From Tuctoria greenei (lineage: Eukaryota > Streptophyta > Magnoliopsida > Poales > Poaceae): DNA of 64,000 nucleotides. Location of the stretch: contig JAYESD010000004.1 of NCBI GenBank assembly GCA_036927565.1, forward strand, positions 94,926,942-94,990,941. Reading direction: 5' to 3'. This document shows, one piece after another, positions 33,840-44,338 of the stretch. Positions within the stretch are counted from its first letter, which is position 1. Each line of letters opens with the position of its first letter. A program made the position numbers and the translations under genes. The notes beneath the pieces are model-generated. The model was given only the letters and a program-made list of their open reading frames with translations, was not told where the DNA came from and ran no database searches.

Positions 33840-35399
33840 CTACATAGAAGCACAATACGTCGATGACTCAATACTGGGGTTAGTTAAAAGGCATTTAGGA
33901 ATCCAGTACTGAGTCACGCGACGTGCTGCAGGAAAAACACGCGAAAGCTGAGACAAAGCAGCAGGTTTATGAGTCAAAGTTTGAGATTTTTTATTCTTAA
34001 CTACTGACCTATAAGGTGTTACTTGTGTAGCACAAAAATCAGTAGCTTCGGAGGCAAAAACAGGAGGCCCGAAGGTAAACTTTGAATGTTTTTGACTCAA
34101 AACAGCAGGTTGTACATTTGGTTCAATGTGAGCAGCAAATTTTGCATGAAAGTTATGAGATCCATCAACCATTCTTTCCCTTTTCTGTTGTTTAGCTAGT
34201 CTATAACAAAAATCTATGACATGACCATCTCTACCACAGAAGGTCCAATGAAATTTAACTTTGTGTTCATGTATAGATGAGCAAGCAATATTTTTATTTG
34301 AAACCGAATAAGACAACACTCCTGCAGATTTGAAAACCACTCCTTTTTGTTTAGGAACTGTTTGAATCAAACTACTTCCTAATGACTTTACAATTTTAGG
34401 TGGATGTGCCTTAGCATGAGCATGAGAATCAAAACCTAAACCAGTTTTATCATTGCAATACTTGGAAGAATTCAGCAGTAAGTTTAGGTTCTTATTCCCA
34501 TTACAAAACCGATCTAATGTCCTATGCATGTCATCAAGTTTATTGGACATATCAAGGCAATTTTCACATTTAGTTTTTCCTTTTAGTTTGTAATTTGAAC
34601 AAAATTTAACTTCATGAGAACGTAAAGCACTGTTCAATATAGAAATTTCATTCATAGCATCCTGTAGTTTCTTATCAAGATCATCACAAGTAGAACAATC
34701 CAAATCAATTGTAGAACAGCTAGCATCTTTCAAGTTTTTATCATTAAGTGCAGCAAGCTCTTTGTTCTTTTCAATTTCTAACTCAACTTTATCAAGTGTG
34801 GAGTTGTGCGCACTTCTTAATGAGGACAATTGTTCATATATTAAATCACATGAGGAACATGCATCATCACTAGGAATCAGAGTTTTTAAACGGTTGATTT
34901 CAGATTCTAGTGATTCAATTTTAGCAGCACTATCACTAAGCTTTTTGTCCTTTTTCTTAACAATAATAGTGGCACGAGAAATAGCATCACACATTTCTTT
35001 GCAAGTAGGACATACCTCTTCATTATCGCTGTTGTGTTCTGCCTCCTCCATACTTGATCCTGACTTGCCCGCCATGAAGCACAAGTTTGCCAAATCATCT
35101 TCATCTTCATCACTTCCAATGTCCACGTCGCTTGAACTGAACTCTTGAAGCGTGGTGATGAAACTTTTGATCATCTTGCGTCCTATGGTACCTTTCTTCT
35201 TCTTGTTGAAATTTCCAGAGGAGGTCCGAACCATGCTTTGTTTTTCTTCCCGGGTGGTCGGACCTGAAAGGTTAGGGCATTTTGTACGAAAGTGTCCTGT
35301 TTTACCACATTCAAAACAGCATTGAGGTTCGGAGCTTCCTCTCCTTCTAGTTCTCACATTTTGCAATGCTTTTGAGAATCTAGTAGAGATGAGTGCCAA
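33840..35399 (-). pseudogene. Copia-1 gag, C-terminal half with two zinc knuckles
   Basis: The frame is open for 519 codons. The first knuckle CFECGKTGHFRTKC (CX2CX4HX4C) is near residue 30. A long acidic and coiled-coil-prone region follows (KKDKKLSDSAAKIESLESEI, DKVELEIEKNKELAALNDKN). A second knuckle, WTFCGRDGHVIDFC, has lost its first Cys. It ends STYCASM at a TAG (33840). A TAG at 35400-35402 separates it from the first half; the same place in Copia-3 is read as PEEELALL. Two knuckles spaced by about 300 residues fit SIRE-type Gag. Confidence 0.88.
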
Positions 35400-35402
35400 C
35401 TA

Positions 35403-36134
35403 CTCTTCTGGAAATTCTTCGATCTGCTCCATGGTTAGTGAGGACAACAAAGCAAGAGTATTGCAAGATGATGATTGGCTGGAGCTAGACATATCACGTT
35501 GTGAAACAAATGCAATAGACTTATTGGGGTTCCTACGTGCTAGGATATCAATTTCATGAGTTTTTAGTTTAGAATAGAGTACATCTAATGTAAGAGAACT
35601 CATGACAGTAGATCCACGAATAGATGTAACTTTCATCTCCCAAATTGACATATCTAATGCACTTAGCAATTGCCTGGCATTTTCAGCATCTGAAAAATGA
35701 ACATTGACACTACGCAAGTTGCTGAGAATCTTATTAAAGCGAGCAAAAAGGTCATCAATAGACTCCTCGGGTTGCATATCGAAGCGCATGTATTCTTTCT
35801 TGAACATGTCTTGCCTTACCTCTTTGATCTGTTGGATCCTTCGTGGTAGTCACAAAGTGCTTTCCTTCACATCGTATGCAGATCAGAGGTGTGCAACACG
35901 GTCGAAGTCGCTTTGTGCTAATCCTTGTATGATCAAGTTTTGAGCCTTGTTGTTGTTGTCGACATCTCTTAGATTTGTAGCTGTAACTTGATCGTTTAAT
36001 GGCACTTCGTAAGGCTTGTATACCTTCTCCCATATTGTAAAGCCTTGTGCCTGGATTAAAGCCTCCATGCGTGCCTTCCAAACCTGAAAATCAATACCAG
36101 CAAACACACAAGGTTTGTCAGAGTACTTCTCCAT
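35403..36134 (-). pseudogene. Copia-1 gag, N-terminal half
   Basis: The ATG at 36134 starts MEKYSDKPCVFAGIDFQVW, the standard copia Gag start. It continues to LAQSDFDRVAHL and, after two frame changes near 35830-35890, to MFKKEYMRFDMQPEESIDDL and ARRNPNKSIAFVSQRDM. The Copia-3 homologue starts at 55513. Confidence 0.85.
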
Positions 36135-36181
36135 GATGATTAGTCAAAAACATGTGCAAATCACAAAGATTAGAGCACCGT

Positions 36182-36196
36182 GGCTCTGATACGAAT
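36182..36196 (-). other. Copia-1 primer binding site (initiator Met tRNA type)
   Basis: The minus strand after the LTR reads ATTCGTATCAGAGCCACGG. TATCAGAGCC matches the usual TGGTATCAGAGC site, with the first bases changed. Confidence 0.82.
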
Positions 36197-38139
36197 TGTA
36201 GGATCGAAGAGCATGTGAAAAGCTACCATATGGGGGGTGAATGGTAGATTTAAAAATCTTACGCAGCAAAAACAATTAAACCCCAAACCCTTTCGGTAGA
36301 AAAACGATCTGTTAAAGAAATCGTGTGTGAGACTAATCTAAATGTGTATTACTGTGACAAAAGTGATAAATATCAGAGAGAATCAAGTCACGAAGACAAC
36401 ACAAAAAGAATCACTCAAATCCGTCGAGAAAAACTCAAGTTATGATTGAAAGATCAAACAGTGGTCAATCTGCCCTACCCGAGAAAAAAACAGTTCTGGA
36501 ACGCTGCAAAGAAACTCGTGTAGATCAGAGACCACAAATCCAATGACCGTGAAATTTTTACAGATAATATACAATCAAGTTGTGAAGACAACCCAAAAAG
36601 AATCAAGTCAATTGGATCTGTAAAACTCGAGTTATGATAAAACTACCAACGAAAGGTAGTGCTGTCCAGAAACTCGATAAGTAAAACTTGTCTGGAACAA
36701 GTCGGACGAACAAGGCACACAAGTTCCTTCAAACTACGAATTTTATTCAATAGAACACAAGAGGAACAGCCCCCAAAGTCGTACACCACGAGCTCTGGGC
36801 TCCCTTGCTTATATAACCAGCACTTAGGCCAACCCAATATCAACTAGGACTTCAATCCTACTCAGATCACGAATCGTAACTTTTCATAACTCCTCAAGAT
36901 TCTTTCATATGCAGATAGAAGCAATCTTAAGACTTCCAAACACCTTAGGAACGTATACCACATTACTAAACAACTCAAATTCGTTACCCACACGAAATCC
37001 TATCATAACCAACTCAAATCTTTCCATATTTGAGTCAAACCCGACTCAGCCGCAGCCTGAGTCCATAACCTAGTCGGTTGGACCTTTCCGACCAATTCTT
37101 TACGTCCACATCTCTTCATCATGTCTAGGAACCATGTAGCCACGTCCATGCACTCCTTGCACACGTGCAAACATCTTCCAATGATGTCCACGATACCTTC
37201 ATATGCATTGTTCTTGATTCAATCATGCTGCGCAACCTCCTGATCAGCTCAACCACAATTCCTCCTGAATTTGGTTGTTGGAACCTCATCTCCTCTTTGA
37301 GACTAGTCCAATGGATCCCGTCACCAGCCATGTCTTGAACTCAAGCAACACCTGCACATGAATAAACAACCAATCCATACGAGCCCAAGTCCTCGACTTG
37401 ACTCAAGTTAGTTCCGAACACAACACCCTACGTGAGAACCTCACATAAGCATGTTGCAAAACCACAGTAACACGATACCATCCATATCAACCAAAACGCA
37501 CCAAAAACTTAGCAAATGAATACTAAGCAATCTTTCCAAAAATGTAAAGCAAGTACAAAACATTGTAAATGAAAAGCAGAAGCACTACGGTCAAGTTTCG
37601 GACCTTGCCAGAGCAACCCGGACCTTGAGCTGGAGCTAACAAAAAGCTAGTAGAACCTAGCGCCAGAGCTTACCAAAACTAGTACAACCAAGCTCCCGCC
37701 GGAGCTTACAGAACTAGTAGGACCTAGCGCTGGAGCTAACCAGAACTAGTTGGAACTAGTAAACCCAAAAGCCGGAGCTAGAAAAATCAACTCGGAGCTT
37801 AGCAAAAATACGTCAGAGCTATCAAAATCATGTCAAAGCTATCAAAAACATGTCGGAGCTATCAAAAACATGTTGGAGCTATTAAAGACATGCCGGAGCT
37901 AAAGACAAAACTTCACCAGAGCTGACCAAAGCTAGTCGGACCTTGCCTATAAGTCGGACCTAGCATCGAACATAACCGGAGCTACACAAACCAAGTCGGA
38001 CCTACCAACGGACCTTGCTGTAGCTCGGTGCTAGAGTCAGACCTTGATAAAAAGGTGTTTTGGTGATATTCAAAACTTTTATCATCAAAGCAAGTGTATT
38101 CACTACAAGCCAATGTATTCAGCACACATAGGTCTTACA
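36197..38139 (-). repeat. Copia-1 5' LTR
   Basis: It pairs with 28614-30557. It abuts the primer site on the left and the GTCTT duplication on the right. An AATAAA signal is present on the minus strand (36742-36747), downstream of the TATA box. Confidence 0.95.
36809..36816 (-). promoter_or_regulatory. TATA box of Copia-1 5' LTR
   Basis: TTATATAA is preceded on the minus strand by GCTGG and followed by GCAAGGGAGCC. It is conserved at the same place in the Copia-3 LTR (56170-56177) and the solo LTR (about 44939-44946). Confidence 0.7.
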
Positions 38140-38268
38140 GTCTTCATGCACGTGCTGAGTATTCATTGTCTGCAACCAGTAGGGTGACACCATACATAGC
38201 ATTGGAAATTATATTACAGCAAAATACGGATCCCAGATCATGGCCAACATTTCGTATGTTACAACAAG
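38140..38268 (-). other. LINE fragment between Copia-1 and Copia-2
   Basis: About 130 bp are bounded by the Copia-1 duplication (38140-38144) and the probable start of Copia-2. It is assigned to the LINE by position only. Confidence 0.55.
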
Positions 38269-39056
38269 TGACCCCTTCCCCGCAAGCTTCACTAGATCAA
38301 CACAATAAACTCTAGCGGAAACATATGGACTCACTTTGGATTCGTCGATGTAGATGTTGCAGCTCGTCCGTGTAGCAGCGCAGATCGACGTCAAATAGCT
38401 TCGAGCGGTCGCGCAGATGCACTGCCTAGAAACCTTATTGCCATCCCTCGTGCAGGCTTCATGATGGCAACGATTCGGAGATACCACTCACCCTCCTCCT
38501 CACTGCACGCCAAGAAAGAGGATCGGTGAAGTCTTGGCAGCTCAAACACTACAACACAACTTTCCAAAAGGAAGATGACCAGATGGAAGAGATTTTTTTG
38601 TGTGTTGGAAACCTGAAAGTCTTCAGGGCCGGATATAGGCACGTCTGCCCTCTAGGAGCCGTTTCCATGTTAATGACGTCCACTAATTGCTCATCAAGTT
38701 AATGACGTTTATGGCAATAAATCACGCACTAATTCTCTATTAGTGCAGAATGGTTCAAATCTTGGAAAGGATACAAGTGGCAAAAATACACTCAATGCAG
38801 CCACGCCACAGTCGTGCGTCGCAAGTCACGTGGAAGAACACGCGTAAAATCGCGGAAACACGTGCGCGCGTTCGTGTGTGTGAGTACATATAGCCAGTCC
38901 CCTTATTATTGCTTTCTCTATTCAGCCATGGGTATGAGGGCTACTATTTAAGTTGGTTTGCACCACCATAAACTAGCAATATTGGACTAAAACCAACAAC
39001 CACGTTGCTTTGGAATTTCTACTGAATGGGCCACTTAGATGGGCAAAATTCCAACA
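38269..39056 (-). repeat. Copia-2 3' LTR
   Basis: It is homologous to 43677-44338 and 46156-46256. It is uninterrupted here and so gives the empty-site sequence for the solo LTR insertion (TTTAAGTTGGTTTGCACC). The inner end is CCAACA at 39056. The outer 22 bases have no clear match in the 5' LTR. Confidence 0.8.
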
Positions 39057-39616
39057 ACCCCCACCAATTTCAAAGCAAGGAATGAAGAATAAATGATCAT
39101 TGTGCTGTATTATTGTTTTATATATCAGTCTTTCGGTATGAGTCCCTTACTGGTTGAGCTTATACCTAGAATAAAAAGATTCATCTTTCCATGACTGAAG
39201 AATGGACTATGCCTTGAATTCTCAGCCTTGTGTGTAAAGATTTCACTTCAAATAAGGATTGATACTAAGCTGAGAGACAACCTGACCTATTTGGAGCGTT
39301 AATGGTCTGCTCCCGTATCTTCTCATGATCCTTTATGAGAACGTCCTATTCTCACGAACTGCAACCTACAATTAATCTCAAGTAGGTGTTTTCCTTCAAG
39401 ATATCCTGTAGGCTAATATCTTTACAACGGAAAACATTAAACCTTAATGTATGCCAACCTTCCATACAGTAAAGAGTACTTGGTGTCATTTGAACATGAG
39501 TACATTATTTATTTATTTATAATGTACTATTTGGTTACATCAGTCAACTTGTTTCTCCTAGTACCTAAATCACGGGATCTTCGATCAAAAGGACAGGTTA
39601 CCGTTGTGATGTAACT
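39057..39616 (-). other. Copia-2 3' untranslated region, no gene seen
   Basis: The polypurine-tract complement ACCCCCACC is at 39057-39065. The rest, to the RNase H stop at 39617, is AT-rich and without a credible ORF. Confidence 0.7.
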
Positions 39617-40262
39617 TCAGGTGGGCCTCATACCCATGTTCTTAGACATCACGGAAATCGCATTCTGTGATAATCCTTTTATGAAGGAGTCTGCTAGATT
39701 ATTTGCACTTTTCACATAGCTCGCAACTATAATTCCGGAGTTTTTCATCTTTCTAACAGATTTCAGTCTACGCTTGATGTGCTTGGTGGACTTTGAATTA
39801 TCCTTTGTATTCATAACCTTAGCTAGCATTGATTGGTTATCGCAATACATTAGGATAGGCGGTATCGGCTTTTCAACGAAAGGCAAGTCCATCAATAGCT
39901 CTCTTAGCCATTCAACCTCATTGGTTGTTGTTTCTAGTGCTACAAGTTCAACTTTTGTGGTAGACTTTGTTAATACAGTCTATTTATAAGACCTCCATGA
40001 AACTGCAGCACCAACATGCGTAAACACAAAGCCACTCGTGGCCTTCATCTCATCCGCATCTGAGATCCAATTGAAATCACTACGTCCCTCCAACGCTGGT
40101 GGATATCCCATGTATTGAATTCCAAGTGAGGATGTTCCTCTCAAATAGTGCAACACTCGTTCAAGTGCCTTCCAATGATCATCTCCTGGGTTTGATGTAA
40201 ACCGACTGAGGTTGCTCACAGCATAGGAGATACCAGGTCGTGTGGCACCAGCTAGATATTCA
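39617..40262 (-). pseudogene. Copia-2 RNase H
   Basis: The pieces NPGDDHWKALERVLHYLRGT, YPPALEGRSDFNWISDAD, TSGFVFTHVGAAVSWRSYK, ILMYCDNQSMLAKV and SANNLADSFIKGLSQ are copia RNase H. A break near 39990 splits it into two frames (40219-39980 and 39895-39617). Confidence 0.85.
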
Positions 40263-40270
40263 TGAATATC

Positions 40271-41080
40271 TTAGTTGATCTTTTCCTCTCCCATGAATTT
40301 TTGAAGCTTGATGCTTGCATCATATGGAGTCGGAGAGACTTTGCAGTTATCAAAGCCAAAGCGAGAAAGAATTTCCTCCGCATAGTGAGATTGATTTAGT
40401 GTGATTCCATCTTCACTTATAATCAACTTTATATTCAGAATTACATCTGCCTGTCCCAAGTCTTTCATGTCAAAACATCTAGACAAGAAAGATTTGATCT
40501 CATCAATCATTCTTGTGCTTGTTCCAAAAACTAATATGTCATCGACATACAAGCACAATATTACTTCTTGACCCCCACAAAAACTATAGTACACACAGTT
40601 GTCCGCCTCATTCACGCTGAATCCGGCTGATGTTAGAGTGTTGTCGAACTTTTCATGCCATTGTTTGGGTGCTTGCTTTTGACCATACAAGGATTTTATT
40701 AATTTACACACTTTATTCTCTTGCCCAGGATTTTTATATCCATCTGGTTGCTCCATATATATTTCCTCCTCTAACTCTCCATAAAGGAAAGTGGTTTTTA
40801 CATCCATTTGATGGACAAGTAAACCACTTGAAGAAGCTATCGCTAGTAATACTCTAATGGTGGTAATTCGGGCAACAGGAGAGTATGTGTCAAAGAAATC
40901 CTCCTTCTTTTTGTGTAAATCCGTTGGTCACAAGTATAATCTTGTACTTCTAAATAGTACCATCCGGCTTCAATTTCTTTTTGAAGATCCACTTACAACC
41001 AATTGGTTTACACGCACTTGGACAATCTGTGATCTCCCAAGTCCCATTTGACATGATGCAATCCATCTCACTAGAACTGC
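40271..41080 (-). pseudogene. Copia-2 reverse transcriptase
   Basis: The open part (40807-40271) has MDVKTTFLYGELEEEIYMEQ, LYGQKQAPKQWHEKFD and the intact active site CLYVDDILVFG, then MKDLGQADVILNIKL. The N-terminal part (to 41080) is readable only with stops (WEITDCPSACKPIGCKWIFK). The catalytic aspartates are present, but the whole domain cannot be read through. Confidence 0.87.
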
Positions 41081-41092
41081 CTCTTTCCATTA

Positions 41093-42330
41093 CTATGCAT
41101 CGGGAGAAGCATACTCCTCTGAAAGAGTATTGGGCACATCATCTATTAGATAAACAATAAAGTCATCACAGAAAGATTTTGCAATCTTTTGTCTCTTACT
41201 TCTATGAGGAGATTCATGATCGACTAAATTGTTATATTCTCTGGATGGTGTGTGTGTTTCGTCATTTGATTGAGGTGGTGTGTAATCCTCATGAGCGGTT
41301 GTATGAATATGATTATTTTCATTATAAGATGTGCTACCTACTGCTCTCATTTGAAATATATTCTCAAAAAATGAAGCATCTTTATACTCCATGATAGTGT
41401 TCACATTTGATTTGGAGTATCGGATTTAACTACTAAAACTCTATAGGCCATACTGTTATGTGCATCTCCCAAGAACACACAATCTACTATTTTGGGTCCA
41501 AGCTTTCTCTTTTTCGGCTCAGGTAGATTAACCTTTGCCAGACAGCCCCATGTCCTCAAAAATTTGACGTTGGGTTTCCTTCTATTCCATCCCTCATATC
41601 GAGTGACTTCTCTATTTTTAGTCACTACTCTATTCAGGACAAAATTTTCTGTCAAAATAGCTTCCCCCCACCATTCATAGGACATACCATCGCTCTCTAA
41701 CACAGTGTTTAACAAATCAGTTAGAGTTCGGTTTTTCCTTTTAGCTACCCCATTAGATTGAGGTGAATATGGTGGTTTCGCTTCATAGATAATACCATGT
41801 TCAGTACAAAACTGACATAAGTCATTTGAGATATACTCTCCTCCACGGTCATCGCGGAACCTTTTAATTTTCCTCTCAAGTTTGTTCTCAACCTCGGCCT
41901 TATAAATCTTAAAGTAATGTAGGGCTTCATCTTTAGTTTTTATAAGATAAATATAACAAAATGAGTAGCATCATCTATAAAATTCATGAAATATCTCTTG
42001 CCTCCTCTAGTCAATATTCCATTCATCTCACACAAATCAGAATGGATAAGATCTAACGGTGCCAAGGTTGTTTTCCTCTAAACTTTTAATGGTTTTCGAG
42101 GTTGTTTTGCTTGCGCACAAGATTGGCACTTTGATCCTTTGACAATATTAAACTTAGTAATAAAATCTAATCTGGACATTCTAGTAATGGTGTCAAAACC
42201 AATATGACAAAAATGTGAGTGCCACACATCAGCTTCACAAGCTTTATTAATCACAGATGCAAAATTCAAATGATAATCCATATCAAAAGTACTTAGGCGG
42301 AGCAAGCCTCAGCTCACATAGCCTTTTCCT
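41093..42330 (-). pseudogene. Copia-2 integrase
   Basis: The zinc site is in 42305-42078 (WHSHFCHIGFDTITRM, CQSCAQAKQPRKP). The core is broken into frames. 41715-41401 holds YEWWGEAILTENFVLNRV and KFLRTWGCLAKVNLPEPKKR, and 41404-41093 is the acidic C-terminal part. Stops and frameshifts between 42080 and 41715 destroy the catalytic core. Confidence 0.82.
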
Positions 42331-42539
42331 ATGATGTTTCCAAACTTGGATATTACAACTTTATTTGACTCAAATACTAACTTAAAACAATCTTGACATA
42401 ATAAGGAAATACTAATCAGATTCCTGATTATTGTTGGAGCATGCTATACGTTCTTCAAATGGACATTCTTTCCTGAAATGAGCTTTAGTTTGACCGTACC
42501 AACACCAAGAACAAAAGCAGCTGATCCGTTTCCCATCAA

Positions 42540-42668
42540 GATGGTGGAATACTACATTCCCTGGTAAGAAGAAAATAAAGACAAATTAGAAAAAACATGA
42601 ACATTGGCACCTATATCAACCCACGAATCTGAGGATTGTATAGCTGGAAAGACAAATGGTAAATTACC
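42540..42668 (-). pseudogene. Copia-2 protease remnant
   Basis: SSDSWVDIGANVHVF follows the gag end at about 42560-42650. DIGA stands where DTGA or DSGA is usual. Confidence 0.6.
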
Positions 42669-43538
42669 TTACCTAGAAGGATCGGCTTCACCGCTGTTGT
42701 TTTTGGCAATGATCACATTCACAACCTTCTTTTGCTGTTCATCATCTTTGGTTTTGCAGTGACGACAGCCTTTTGCAATATGCCTTTCTTTACCACACAC
42801 AAAACATGCTCTGTTGTCTTTCTCATTCTTTTTTTTTTTGAAATTAGTAGTTTTCTTGGCTTTATCACCAGTTTGCATCTTACCCTTGTTGTTATTTTTG
42901 GGGTTGGCCTTTTTATGCACCATGTTTGCACTAGCACCGTTCTCTGTAGCAGCAGATGTGTGAGGAGCGTCTTTTGCCCTTTCCTTTTCCTCCACATCGA
43001 GGGATATAATCAGATTCTCAATAGAGATATCTTCCGCCTTGTGTTTCAGGCTTGTGGCAAAATCACTCCATGAACTAGGGAGTTTGGCAATAATGCGTGC
43101 TGCCACAAACCTGTCAGGCAAGACACATCCCAAACATGCAATCTCTCCGGCCAGCAGCTGTATCTCTTGAGCTTGGGAAACAGCAGACTTTGTAGCATCA
43201 ATGCTGAAGTCCAAAAATTGCTCACAAGTGTACAGCAAGCGACCGACTTTAGAGACAGCATATTTGTGCTCCAGTGCTTCCCGCAGCTTTGTGGGGTCTG
43301 TGTAACTCATATACACATCATAGAGACTATCAGCTAAAAGAGTTAAGATGCAGCCAAGTGCGGAGTCACGCGCTGTTGGATAGGTGGCGGTCTGGTCAAC
43401 CGTGAATGGCATTACAGGGTGAATCATCCACCCCAGCCCCATCGACATAAGACAAATTTTGACTTTAGTCTACCATCTATGAAAATTTTCGCCACCTCCA
43501 AACCTCTCAGGTTTCATTGCATCTGAAGCACCAGCCAT
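42669..43538 (-). pseudogene. Copia-2 gag
   Basis: The start MAGASDAMKPERFGGGENF is at 43538. A TAG at 43470-43472 follows FHRW, where copia Gag normally has WQT, so it probably arose from CAG. The frame is then open to 42669. Features are LYTCEQFLDFSIDATKS, LAGEIACLGCVLPDRFVA and a knuckle CFVCGKERHIAKGC (CX2CX4HX4C) after a lysine-rich stretch. Confidence 0.9.
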
Positions 43539-43676
43539 TGCTAGAATAATAGAATAAACGCAAAAATAAGGTTTTTGGAATGATGGATAATTGCTTATTA
43601 TTCCAAATCCAGATTTTAAATTGAGGCAACTTTCACAGATATTCAAAGCTGCGATGCGTACTTTACAGAGCAGTAG
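43539..43676 (-). other. Copia-2 leader, primer site not recognised
   Basis: This lies between the gag start and the LTR homology. No TATCAGAGC-type primer site is visible, so the primer site and the inner LTR end may be deleted or replaced. Confidence 0.5.
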
Positions 43677-44338
43677 TAGATCAACACAATAAACACTAGC
43701 AGAAACATATGGACTCACTTTGGATTCATCGATGTAGATGCTGCAGCTCGTCCATGTGGCAGCGCAAATCAATGCCAAATAGCTTCGAGCTGTCACACAG
43801 ATGCGCTGCCCAGAAATCTTATTGTCGTCCCTCATGCAGGCTTCACGATCGCAACAGTTCAGAGAAACCGCTCACCCTCCTCCTTGGTGCAAGCCAAGAA
43901 TGAGGATTGGTGAAGTCTTGGTAGTTCAAACACCACAACACATCTTTCCAAAAGGAAGATAAATAGATGGAAGAGAATTTTTTGTGTGTTGGAAACCTAA
44001 AAGTCTTCAGTGCCTGATATAGGTACGGCTGCCCTCTGGGAGCCGTTTCCATGTTAATGACGTCCACTAATTGATCGTCCAGTTAATGACGTTTATGGCA
44101 ATTAATCGCACACTAATTCTCTATGATTGCAGAACGGTTCAAATCTTGGAAACATACAAGTGGGAAAAATACACTCAATGCAACTGCGTCACGGTCGTGC
44201 ATCACAAGTCACAAGTCACACAGAAGAACACGCAAAAAATCGTGGATATGCGTGTGCGTGTGTGTGAGTACATATAGTTAGGCCCCTCATTATTGCTTTC
44301 TCTTTTAAGCCATGGGTATGAGGGCTACCATTTAAGTT
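43677..44338 (-). repeat. Copia-2 5' LTR, inner part
   Basis: It aligns with 38291-38955 of the 3' LTR. It ends CATTTAAGTT at 44338, with AAGTT the solo LTR duplication, and resumes at 46156. Confidence 0.88.

Larger units (their letters stand above)
28614..38139 (-). mobile_element. Copia-1: SIRE/Maximus-like element, 9526 bp, RT core deleted
   Basis: LTRs of 1944 bp (28614-30557) and 1943 bp (36197-38139) begin TGTAGGATCG and end GGTCTTACA, flanked by GTCTT at 28609-28613 and 38140-38144. On the minus strand the order is 5' LTR, primer site, gag with two zinc knuckles, protease, integrase, a reverse transcriptase remnant, RNase H, a 1-kb 3' untranslated region with repeated polypurine tracts, and 3' LTR. 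The long gag, DSGCS protease and multiple tracts suggest the SIRE/Maximus lineage. About 15 differences occur in the first 215 LTR bases by eye. With the RT core missing it is non-autonomous. Confidence 0.95.

Noticed and set aside
36182..36196. tRNA-like match (GCTCTGATAC)
   Set aside because: It is the complement of a primer binding site next to an LTR, not a tRNA gene; the rest of a cloverleaf is absent.
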